Source: Bacteroidota bacterium (GTDB taxonomy: Bacteria > Bacteroidota > Bacteroidia > Bacteroidales > F082). Taken from it: a stretch of 64,000 nt of DNA. Positions 23,920 to 31,674 of the stretch are shown piece by piece. The number at the start of each line of letters is the position of its first letter. Within the stretch, counting starts at the first letter, position 1. Made by a program: the position numbers and the translations under genes. The stretch is from assembly GCA_018830105.1 (NCBI GenBank), contig JAHJTC010000004.1:372001-436000 (forward strand), read 5' to 3'. The notes beneath the pieces are model-generated. The model had not been told where the DNA came from. It searched no databases and saw nothing but the letters and a program-made list of their open reading frames with translations.

Positions 23920-24692
23920 AAATTTGAATTGAAGTTGAGTCGGTAAACAAGTCCACCTCTAAATTGAAAGGCACTATGATAAATCGCGATAAAATCGGGG
24001 CTTTCAAACAGGGGTTTAAAACCAACCTGTAGATTGGCTTCGGCCAAAAATGCCAGACGGCTGCCCAGGGCATAAGTGCCTCCAACACCCAAAATTATTC
24101 CTGCATCATTGGTGTTTAACAGATTTTCTGCTTTGCCATTGAAGCTGTTTACAAACAAGCCGGGTTCATAGCCGAATTGCAAAAAGGGGAGGGCTTCGAC
24201 AGGATCAAAGTATTCAAGCTCCTGCCCGTCGTGGTAGGCTTGTAGCAGTAGCGAATAATAGAGTCCGCCTTTGACATGAAAACCTATTCGACCAATATTT
24301 TTTCCGTATTGAAAAACCAGTGGAACGGTAACATACATGCCGTTTATAATGTGCTCGTATTCATAGCGACAGCTATAACAGATATGCATCGAAGTATCAT
24401 CTACATAGCGCAATCCCTGATAGTTGGCTTCCATGCCAAAGCGTCGCTGATCGAATTCAATGCCTGATTTTAACGAAAAATTTTCATTCAGCTGATAGCG
24501 TAAGGAAATTCCGGCAAGCAACCCATTTTGGTTTTTAAAGCGCAAATCCAGGGCTGTTGTGCTTAGGTCGGAGATATTTGTGCCGGCATACAATCCTAAG
24601 TACCAACGCTGAGGGTTTGTTTCTTCCTGTGCACTAATTTGTGAGGCAGATAACAGCAATACTATAATCCATAAAAATAAGTGTTTCAACAT
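23916..24692 (-). CDS. PorT-like outer membrane beta-barrel protein
   Basis: A 258-residue exported protein with a clear signal peptide (MLKHLFLWIIVLLLSASQISAQ). The mature part alternates hydrophobic and polar residues in strands ending in aromatic residues, for example LAGISLRYQLNENFSLKSGIEF and GGLVYRLNF at the C-terminus. This is the layout of Bacteroidota outer-membrane-protein beta-barrel (PorT-type) domains. It starts 3 bp after the nickel transporter gene and overlaps rex copy 2 by 4 bp. The context would fit an outer-membrane partner for metal uptake, but such barrels are common and the link is unproven. Confidence 0.8.
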   Translation of the reverse strand: MLKHLFLWIIVLLLSASQISAQEETNPQRWYLGLYAGTNISDLSTTALDLRFKNQNGLLAGISLRYQLNENFSLKSGIEFDQRRFGMEANYQGLRYVDDTSMHICYSCRYEYEHIINGMYVTVPLVFQYGKNIGRIGFHVKGGLYYSLLLQAYHDGQELEYFDPVEALPFLQFGYEPGLFVNSFNGKAENLLNTNDAGIILGVGGTYALGSRLAFLAEANLQVGFKPLFESPDFIAIYHSAFQFRGGLVYRLNFNSNL

Positions 24693-24695
24693 AGA

Positions 24696-25460
24696 TTAAA
24701 AGGTTAATGCAATCCAGTAGGCTCCTACAATTAAGGATGCTGATGCCCCGGTAAACTGAATGGTTTTAAATATAACAGGCTTGAAACGCTCACTCGATTG
24801 ATAGGAAACATAACCCAGAAAGAACGAAAAAGCGACCATTGCTACAATAGTACCCACACCAAAACCTGTTAAATACATTGCAGAATCAAAAGCTGTTGGA
24901 AATGCCAGGGTGGGCAAAACGCCCAGTAAATGAGAAACTCCTGCCAAGCCGTGTATCAAGCCAATAAATAAAGCAGAAATTACAGATTGTCTGATTTTTT
25001 CAGGGTGTTTGTGTTTATGCACATTTTGTGAGGGATGTGTGTGTTCATGCACATGTGTAAATGTATCGCCCGATTCGTCTTTATGTGTATGCGGATGGGC
25101 ATGCCGGGACTTAGAATGATAAAAAATCCGCCAAAAAGCCCACAATCCGATGCCAACTAAAATGATCCCCACCAGCATTTCGCTGTAGGATGAAATTAAA
25201 TCTATGGGAAGATAGCTTTTGAAAAAGATAAACAAAACGCCAATCATCAACATGCCAAGCGTATGACCTACACCCCAGCCAAGTCCTATTGCCCATGATT
25301 TTAATTTATTATCGATAGCAAGCGGTGTAACGGCAGCCAAATGATCAGGTCCCGAAACAACGTGTAAAACACTGGCCAATAGCCCTACAAATAAAGGTAC
25401 GTTTGTGCTGAAATGATTGTGGTTAGCATGCAGCAGGATAAATCCCAATAGTTCATTCAT
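24696..25460 (-). CDS. UreH/HupE-like nickel transporter with histidine-rich loop
   Basis: A 254-residue inner-membrane protein with about six helices. Helix 1 carries HVVSGPDHLAAVTPLAID, the H-x5-DH nickel-binding motif of UreH-like permeases. A second motif, GLIHGLAGVSHLLGVLP, lies after the loop. The cytoplasmic loop (about 112-156) is packed with His (HAHPHTHKDE, HVHEHTHPSQ, HKHKHPEK), a probable nickel-binding store. It sits directly downstream of hypF (125 bp) on the same strand, so it most likely supplies Ni2+ for hydrogenase maturation. No urease genes are visible. A TATTTTTG -7 box at 25484-25477 suggests it may also have its own promoter. Confidence 0.88.
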   Translation of the reverse strand: MNELLGFILLHANHNHFSTNVPLFVGLLASVLHVVSGPDHLAAVTPLAIDNKLKSWAIGLGWGVGHTLGMLMIGVLFIFFKSYLPIDLISSYSEMLVGIILVGIGLWAFWRIFYHSKSRHAHPHTHKDESGDTFTHVHEHTHPSQNVHKHKHPEKIRQSVISALFIGLIHGLAGVSHLLGVLPTLAFPTAFDSAMYLTGFGVGTIVAMVAFSFFLGYVSYQSSERFKPVIFKTIQFTGASASLIVGAYWIALTF

Positions 25461-25476
25461 GGTTATTATTTGGTAA

Positions 25477-25484
25477 CAAAAATA
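25477..25484 (-). promoter_or_regulatory. -7 box upstream of the nickel transporter
   Basis: The minus strand reads TATTTTTG 17 nt before the transporter ATG, without a clear -33 TTG. It would allow the transporter-barrel-rex-dksA block to be transcribed separately from hypF. Confidence 0.4.
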
Positions 25485-25585
25485 AACTTTTAGCCATTAA
25501 CCTCGTGCCTCGAGAGATAAGAAACATTCTAAATTAGGTTTAGTATAATGATTTAGGAACACAACAATGGCTGTTTTATTCAATA

Positions 25586-27850
25586 TCAGGGGTTCTGGCT
25601 TAAATATTTGGCCCCGATAGCCAATTGTCCCAAGGCAATTCCGCCATCATTTGTAGGCACTTGTTGGTGAGCAAACACTTCAAATCCTGCCTTTTGAAGA
25701 AGCTTCTCGGTATGTTCGAGTAAATAGCTATTTTGGAAACTCCCCCCCGAGAGTGCTACTTTATTCAGACCGTATTTTTCTCTCAGCTTTCGGGCCATGC
25801 TCAGGTTTATGGTAACAATTGTATTGTGAAACTTAGTTGAAATTTCAGCTGTTGACGTACCGGATTTTAAATCTTCTAAAATTTGATAAAACAGCTTCCT
25901 GAAGATAATTTGCTGCCCCTGAATTTCGAACACATACTTACCGCGGCATTCTGGCTTTATCTCTGCTTCCAGCCGCATCGGTGCTTCAGCATGAAAACTA
26001 CTTTCTCTGCATATTCCTGTTAGGGCAGCTACAGCGTCAAAAAGACGACCCGCACCCGAACTCAGTGGGCTGTTGATACCCTGATCCACCATTTGCATCA
26101 ATACAGGCAGATCGTTTTTGTCAGGAATCAGCTTCATGGCATTTTCATCAATAAAAATACTCAGGCCAAAGTACTTATACAAATAAGCAAAAGCTGTTCG
26201 CCAGGGCTGTTCTGTTACTTTATCGCCTCCTGGAAGCGGAACCGGATCAAAAAAGAAATGCCGCTCAAAATTTGATAAATCACAGATAAAATATTCTCCG
26301 CCCCAAATTGTGCCATCAGTACCCAGGCCTGTTCCATCAAGTGCAATTCCAATAACTTGCTCGTCCAGGCCGTGCTCGGCCATGCAGGAAGCAATATGCG
26401 CATGGTGGTGCTGTACTTCTATGATTTTGACATCCAGTTGTTGTGCGAAACGTGTTGATAGATAATCGGGATGTAAATCACAGGCTACCAGCTTGGGCTT
26501 AAAACGAAAAAGTGCACTGAAGCGCCTAAAGGATTCTTCATAAAATTCTAAGGTTTCAACGTTTTTTAGGTCACCAATATGTTGACTTATAATAGCTTGG
26601 TTGCCCTTGCCGATGGAAAATGTGTTTACCAGTTCAGCTCCGGCCGCAAAAACTCCTTCGGCGCTGAATGCAAGTTGGACGGGCGAAGGAACAAAAGAAC
26701 GTGATCGTCGGATAAGACGGGCTTTTTCGTTGACAACAAAAGCTACTGAGTCGTCCACACGATTGTGTATGGCGCGATTGTAGCCAACAACCAAGTCGGC
26801 AATTTTTCCTAAAAACTGAAAAGCAAGTTGGTCGTCAATGATTACCGGTTCATCAGAAATATTGCCACTAGTCATCACAAGAACGTCGGTTTCTAACAGC
26901 TCAAAAAGCTGATGATGGAGGGGCATATATGGCAACATCACGCCGGTGGTGCTTAATCCACGACTCACTGAAAATGCCAGTGGTAGTTTGTTTTTCATCA
27001 GGACAACAGGTCTGCGCCACGATACCAATAAATCTTTTTCTGTGGCACTCATGCCGAAATACTTTTGTGCCACAGTACTGTCTTTTACCATCACAGCCAT
27101 AGGTTTTCCGTCGCGGGCTTTGCGTTTTCGCAGGTCGCTCACCGCTTTTTCATTAAAGGCATCACATAATAAATGAAAGCCTCCCAAGCCTTTAAGGGCA
27201 ATTATTTTGCCATTCTTAATTTCTGAAGACAGTAATCCGGCCAGTATTTTTCCATCGGTAAAAAGGTTTCCATCCATCAGTTGATAAGCGGGGCCACAAT
27301 GCAAACAGGCCACGGGCTGGGCATGAAAACGCCTGTCGAGCAGGTTTTTGTATTCCGAAGCGCAGCGGCGACACATCACAAAAGGAGCCATCGTAGTTTG
27401 ATGGCGATCGTAAGGCAAGGATTTGATAATGGTGAAACGCGGCCCGCAGTTGGTGCAGTTGATAAAGGGATAATTAATGCGGTGTGCCTGACTTTGCATA
27501 TCGTGTAAACATGCATCGCAAACAGCAATATCGGGGCTTACTTCAGTAATATCTTCCGAATAACTCTGGCTTTTACGGATAGCAAAGTCTTTGAAATATT
27601 GAAGCGCTACTTCCTGCTGGACAAGTTTACGTATGGATGCTGCTTGTGGCGTCAGTTTTTTAATATCTGTGATAAATTGTTCGAGCTGTGATTCAGTGGC
27701 TTCAGCATGAATCGTGACTCCCTCATTATTATTTTCGACCCATCCGCTAATTTGATTACGCACGGCCATTCGGTATATAAAAGGCCTAAAACCTACGCCT
27801 TGTACAAGTCCGCTGATTTTTAGCTGTATGGCAATGAGGGCTGTTTTCAT
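25586..27850 (-). CDS. hypF: Carbamoyltransferase HypF
   Basis: HypF makes carbamoyl-adenylate from carbamoyl phosphate and ATP and transfers the carbamoyl group to the HypE C-terminal Cys, the first step of CN ligand synthesis. All domains are present in order: an acylphosphatase domain (SGLVQGVGFRPF at about 10-21), two C-x2-C-x18-C-x2-C zinc fingers (about 108-185), a YrdC-like domain (about 200-380) and a Kae1-like domain with QHHHAHIASC and ALDGTGLGTDGTIWGGE. Length 754 from ATG 27850, chosen because it precedes the acylphosphatase strand directly. It is 20 kb from hypE in this window, in a separate operon. hypC and hypD are not here. Confidence 0.97.
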   Translation of the reverse strand: MKTALIAIQLKISGLVQGVGFRPFIYRMAVRNQISGWVENNNEGVTIHAEATESQLEQFITDIKKLTPQAASIRKLVQQEVALQYFKDFAIRKSQSYSEDITEVSPDIAVCDACLHDMQSQAHRINYPFINCTNCGPRFTIIKSLPYDRHQTTMAPFVMCRRCASEYKNLLDRRFHAQPVACLHCGPAYQLMDGNLFTDGKILAGLLSSEIKNGKIIALKGLGGFHLLCDAFNEKAVSDLRKRKARDGKPMAVMVKDSTVAQKYFGMSATEKDLLVSWRRPVVLMKNKLPLAFSVSRGLSTTGVMLPYMPLHHQLFELLETDVLVMTSGNISDEPVIIDDQLAFQFLGKIADLVVGYNRAIHNRVDDSVAFVVNEKARLIRRSRSFVPSPVQLAFSAEGVFAAGAELVNTFSIGKGNQAIISQHIGDLKNVETLEFYEESFRRFSALFRFKPKLVACDLHPDYLSTRFAQQLDVKIIEVQHHHAHIASCMAEHGLDEQVIGIALDGTGLGTDGTIWGGEYFICDLSNFERHFFFDPVPLPGGDKVTEQPWRTAFAYLYKYFGLSIFIDENAMKLIPDKNDLPVLMQMVDQGINSPLSSGAGRLFDAVAALTGICRESSFHAEAPMRLEAEIKPECRGKYVFEIQGQQIIFRKLFYQILEDLKSGTSTAEISTKFHNTIVTINLSMARKLREKYGLNKVALSGGSFQNSYLLEHTEKLLQKAGFEVFAHQQVPTNDGGIALGQLAIGAKYLSQNP

Positions 27851-27924
27851 GGGGCGAAGGTAAAAAAACGGCATTTACCAAAGCTGATTTTTTATTTCTG
27901 ATACCGTTTTTAAAGGTAGAACAA

Positions 27925-28404
27925 TCAGCTTAGTCTCAGCGCTGACAATTCTGTTTTATAGTCGTGCTGCAAATCTTCGTGTAAACCTAGCAAAGCTTTA
28001 TCAACTAAGAGTATCTGTCGCTGATAGAGATTGTACAACACCTGATGTTTGGTAAGTGCTAAACCTGTCGCTTGCAGTTTAGTGCAAAAATACAGGCGCA
28101 ACTCCACCTCAAGCTGTTTGCTGGAAGCAAACTTTATATTTTTGTTGGTAGTTCGTAATGCCTTTCTGATTGTTTTTTTTGCCAGATAGATTTGTGATTT
28201 ATTCAAGGAATTAAACTCTTCATCGATCTGATCTTTTACCAGTTGTACAAAAGCCTGATCATCCTGAGCCTGAAAAAGGAGGTAGCTTAGCATTTCCTTA
28301 TTTTCTTTTTTAAACTTGGCCAGTTTCAGACAGATATTTACAACTTCCTTTGCCGGAATTGCATAAAGCTCCGCTTTTATTGCACTTATGGAAGCCGCTT
28401 TCAT
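27925..28404 (-). CDS. Conserved helical protein of unknown function
   Basis: A 159-residue, strongly helical, basic cytoplasmic protein without cysteine clusters or membrane segments. I see no known motif; the sequence is rich in Lys, Leu and Gln, such as KSQIYLAKKTIRKALRTTNKN. Its ATG overlaps the stop of ywbE (ATGA), so the two are translationally coupled. It lies 74 bp upstream of hypF on the same strand and may share its transcript. Confidence 0.75.
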   Translation of the reverse strand: MKAASISAIKAELYAIPAKEVVNICLKLAKFKKENKEMLSYLLFQAQDDQAFVQLVKDQIDEEFNSLNKSQIYLAKKTIRKALRTTNKNIKFASSKQLEVELRLYFCTKLQATGLALTKHQVLYNLYQRQILLVDKALLGLHEDLQHDYKTELSALRLS

Positions 28405-28604
28405 AATACAGCTGGATGAATCGATTTTACACGTCCTATTTCACCGCTGCTGAGTCTCACTTTAATTCCATGCGGATGTGAGGCACTTTTGGTGAGAATC
28501 TGCTGTACAACGCCTGTTGTTAAAATACCGGATCGCTGGTGTTCTTTCTTGATAATATCAACAGTGTCGCCGGGTTTTATGCTGGTTCTGTTTTGTCCTT
28601 CCAT
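28401..28604 (-). CDS. ywbE: YwbE-family protein (DUF2196)
   Basis: A 67-residue single-domain protein matching the YwbE family over its full length: an IKPGxxVDI start, QRSGILTTGVVQQILT, the hallmark HPHGIKVRLSSGEIGRV and a hydrophobic end. It looks like a small KOW/SH3-like beta barrel, suggesting RNA or ribosome contact, but no function is established. It is the first gene of the minus-strand train that includes hypF. Confidence 0.92.
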   Translation of the reverse strand: MEGQNRTSIKPGDTVDIIKKEHQRSGILTTGVVQQILTKSASHPHGIKVRLSSGEIGRVKSIHPAVL

Positions 28605-28756
28605 CTTTTTTTATGCAAAGAAAAGCTATATTTGCTAAATGGTTAAGCCAAACAAAAGTTATGAAGCTTATACCCATTTCCATTGATATTAAGTCTATTT
28701 TTATCTTAATTGTTGCTTGTTGACCTAAATAGAGACCCTCAAAAATCAATAAAATA

Positions 28757-29527
28757 ATGAAAAAGTTGTTATTCAGTAGCATGATATTGGGCATGTCGTT
28801 ATTTTTAGGTGTAGGTATTCATGCACAAAATATACAGTCAGATCGACCCGGAATAGGGGATGGGGCATCAACGCTTGAACAAAAAAGTTTTCAACTTGAA
28901 ACAGGTTTTGAAATGGCTCAGTTTCAACCAGGCAAAAACGAAGCTTTTAACAGCACAAGCTTACCATTGGTTTTATTGCGTTATGGAATATCCGACTGGG
29001 CAGAACTGCGGTTGATTCAGTCGTATCAATTTACAGATAGGCCTAATTTAACTGGCAACTATAAGCTAAATGGGTTTTCCAATATTTCCATTGGAACAAA
29101 ACTAAAGCTATCTGATAACAGTTCAAAAGGCGTACAGACAGCTGTTTTGCTGGAAGTAGTAGCGCCCACGGGCTCAGCAGATGTCGCCGCTGACAAATTC
29201 TTAATTAGTCTGCGCTATTTGCACAGCTGGGATTTTGCAGCGCAATGGAATCTGGGTTCAAATATTGGCACCTACTGGGCCGAGGAACAGGATTTAAGCC
29301 TAACCTATAGTTTTGCACTGGGCTACGCAATAAGCGAAAGCTGGTCAGTGTTTGTTGAACCTTTTGGTGCCTTTTTTTTAATGAACGAATTCAATATTGC
29401 CCTCGACGGCGGTGTCACCTATTTACTAAACAATACCATGCAAGTAGATTTTTCAGCCGGTAAAGGCATCAACTCGGATTATTACTTTTTCGGGCTTGGA
29501 TTTAGCTGGCTTATTGGTAAAATCTAA
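28757..29527 (+). CDS. Outer membrane channel of the MetA/phenol-degradation-like family
   Basis: A 256-residue exported protein with signal peptide MKKLLFSSMILGMSLFLGVGIHAQ. The mature start, QSDRPGIGDGASTLEQKSFQLETGF, is the usual opening of this transporter-like barrel family, and the rest is beta-barrel in pattern, ending in ...FFGLGFSWLIGKI. Family members are predicted outer-membrane pores for hydrophobic compounds, but the phenol link is not general. It is divergent from ywbE. It precedes the RimK-like gene by 71 bp on the same strand. Confidence 0.82.
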   Translation: MKKLLFSSMILGMSLFLGVGIHAQNIQSDRPGIGDGASTLEQKSFQLETGFEMAQFQPGKNEAFNSTSLPLVLLRYGISDWAELRLIQSYQFTDRPNLTGNYKLNGFSNISIGTKLKLSDNSSKGVQTAVLLEVVAPTGSADVAADKFLISLRYLHSWDFAAQWNLGSNIGTYWAEEQDLSLTYSFALGYAISESWSVFVEPFGAFFLMNEFNIALDGGVTYLLNNTMQVDFSAGKGINSDYYFFGLGFSWLIGKI

Positions 29528-29598
29528 TTATTTTTAATGTTGTTGTTTAACCTAAACGAAGAAACACGAATTTTACGCCTTAAATAAAATGAGATTAC

Positions 29599-31068
29599 AT
29601 GCGCTCAACTATTCTTATCCTGGATTCATTAGATCAATGGAAACCGTATTATGATACCGAAAGCATCTTAACAGCCGGTGAATATCTTCAAAATCAAGAA
29701 CTTAATAAAAATCATTTCTTTGTAATTAATTTGTGCAATCGCCTCAACTATCACTCCGAAGGCTATTATTGTTCGCTACTGGCACAAGCTCGTGGTCACA
29801 AAGTGCTTCCGGATATTGAGGTCATCAACAGGCTTGATTCGGGTGCTGTAATGCGTTTGGATAACCAAATGCAGAAGATCGCCTATAAATGGATGCAGCA
29901 AAGTGCGTTAAAAGATAATGAGAACAGTGTGCTCGACATTTTTTTTGGCACGACTGATGAACCTGCCATGGAAAAAGTGGCACGGTATATTTTTGAACAG
30001 AATCCTTGTCCTATGCTCCGGGTTCAGTTTGCCTTCAGAGAGAAGAATCAGATCGAAGTGATTCGTCCGCTCAGCCTCGATGAGCTCACGGATAGCCAGC
30101 AGGACAGCTTTGCACAGGCTTTGGATGCCTTCAGCAAAAAAGTATGGCGTCAGCCCCGGGTTAAAAAACCTGCCCGCTACGACCTGGCAATACTGCACGA
30201 TCCCAATGAAGTGATGCCGCCCAGCAACAAAACGGCATTGAATTTATTCCTCAGTCAGGCCAAAAAATTGCAGATCAATGCCGAGCTGATTACCGCTCAG
30301 GATGCTTACCGCCTGATGGAATACGACGCTTTGTTTATCCGTCAGACAACTTCGCTCAATCACATCACCTACCGCATGGCTCAACTGGCACAACAAGCTG
30401 ATATGGTAGTAATTGATGATCCGCTTTCGATCATTCGTTGCACCAACAAAGTGTACCTGAAAGAGCTGCTGGATAAAGAAGAGATCCCAACGCCAAAGTC
30501 TGCTTTGATTTTTAAATCTTACCCGCTTAGCTGGGAGCAGATAACGCAATTACTGGGTTCTCCGATAGTGCTAAAAGTCCCTGATGGATCTTTTTCGCAT
30601 GGTATGGGAAAGGCTACAAATACTGACGATTATCAAAAAATTCTGGAACTGCTCTTTGCCAACACCGCCATTGTTTTAGCGCAGGAATTTTTACCAACGG
30701 ATTTCGACTGGCGCATTGGTGTACTCAATGGGAATCCGCTTTTTGCCTGTAAATATTTTATGGCGCGCGGCCATTGGCAAATTTATCATCATGACGTGTC
30801 TGGTAAGAGTGAGTCAGGCAGCTTTGAAACCGTACCTATAAATAAGGTGCCACGGCATGTGTTGCGCAATGCTTTAGATGCTGCAAATAGCATTGGCAAA
30901 GGACTTTACGGTGTTGATGTTAAAGCTTTTGATGAAAAATCGGTGATTATTGAAGTTAATGACAACCCTTCGTTGGATCACGGTGTAGAAGATGCTATTT
31001 TGGGCGATGAGCTGTATCGCCTCATATTGCGGGAATTTATAGATCGGCTCGAACGAAAACATCGCTAA
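29599..31068 (+). CDS. RimK-like ATP-grasp peptide ligase with N-terminal RimK-associated domain
   Basis: A 489-residue protein. The N-terminal about 190 residues match the domain found fused before RimK-like ATP-grasp ligases (NLCNRLNYHSEGYYCSLLAQARGHKVLP). The C-terminal ATP-grasp core has VLKVPDGSFSHGMGKA for nucleotide binding, FDWRIGVLNG, and the metal-binding end LYGVDVKAFDEKSVIIEVNDNPSLDHGVED. RimK relatives ligate amino acids, often glutamate, to a protein or small-molecule carboxylate. The GNAT gene starts 1 nt after the stop. RimK-like and GNAT genes recur together in other bacteria, suggesting a two-enzyme modification system whose product is unknown. Confidence 0.88.
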   Translation: MRSTILILDSLDQWKPYYDTESILTAGEYLQNQELNKNHFFVINLCNRLNYHSEGYYCSLLAQARGHKVLPDIEVINRLDSGAVMRLDNQMQKIAYKWMQQSALKDNENSVLDIFFGTTDEPAMEKVARYIFEQNPCPMLRVQFAFREKNQIEVIRPLSLDELTDSQQDSFAQALDAFSKKVWRQPRVKKPARYDLAILHDPNEVMPPSNKTALNLFLSQAKKLQINAELITAQDAYRLMEYDALFIRQTTSLNHITYRMAQLAQQADMVVIDDPLSIIRCTNKVYLKELLDKEEIPTPKSALIFKSYPLSWEQITQLLGSPIVLKVPDGSFSHGMGKATNTDDYQKILELLFANTAIVLAQEFLPTDFDWRIGVLNGNPLFACKYFMARGHWQIYHHDVSGKSESGSFETVPINKVPRHVLRNALDAANSIGKGLYGVDVKAFDEKSVIIEVNDNPSLDHGVEDAILGDELYRLILREFIDRLERKHR

Positions 31069-31069
31069 T

Positions 31070-31525
31070 ATGAACGATCCGGTAATTCGCAGGGCAGCAC
31101 CCAGCGATTTGAAGCAGGTGATGGAAATTGAAACGCAAAGTTTTCAGGAAGACGCCTTTCACAAGCAACAAATGCGCTACCTATTACATTCAGACAATGA
31201 TTTTCTGGTGGCTGAAACCGACAGTGAATTGGCAGCCTATATGGTACTTCTAAGCAGAAAAAATAGTCGTTTGCTGCGGATTTATGCACTTGCCGTTTCT
31301 ACAAAGTACAGGGGACAGGGAATAGCAAGACTGATGCTGAATAAAGCCGTCGAAACCGCAAAAAACAGAGGCTACACAAAACTTACGCTCGAAGTAAAGG
31401 CAAATAATCAAGCTGCGATCAGTCTGTATGAGCAATATGGTTTTCAAGTTATAAAAACCTTACCAGGCTATTATAAGGATGGAAGTACAGGTCTGAAAAT
31501 GACATTCTCCATGACTGAATCTTAA
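31070..31525 (+). CDS. GNAT acetyltransferase, RimI-like
   Basis: A 151-residue N-acetyltransferase. The acetyl-CoA motif is YALAVSTKYRGQGIARLMLNKAVE, followed by KLTLEVKANNQAAISLYEQYGFQVIKTLPGYY, the RimI-type signature. It is translationally coupled to the RimK-like ligase one base upstream, so a joint substrate is likely: the ligase could attach an amino acid that this enzyme acetylates. In proteobacteria the paired GNAT is often fused to a C39-like peptidase; that domain is absent here. Confidence 0.88.
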   Translation: MNDPVIRRAAPSDLKQVMEIETQSFQEDAFHKQQMRYLLHSDNDFLVAETDSELAAYMVLLSRKNSRLLRIYALAVSTKYRGQGIARLMLNKAVETAKNRGYTKLTLEVKANNQAAISLYEQYGFQVIKTLPGYYKDGSTGLKMTFSMTES

Positions 31526-31674
31526 AAACAGTTCAGCTAATTTAGACTATTTCTAAATAATGCTTAATATTGCACACTTAAATGAGAATTTCATGAATCT
31601 TTTTTATTCGGATTCATGCTAAGCGTTTTAAAAAATTAGTTCATTGTCTTTAGCATTTAAAAATTATTATTCCT

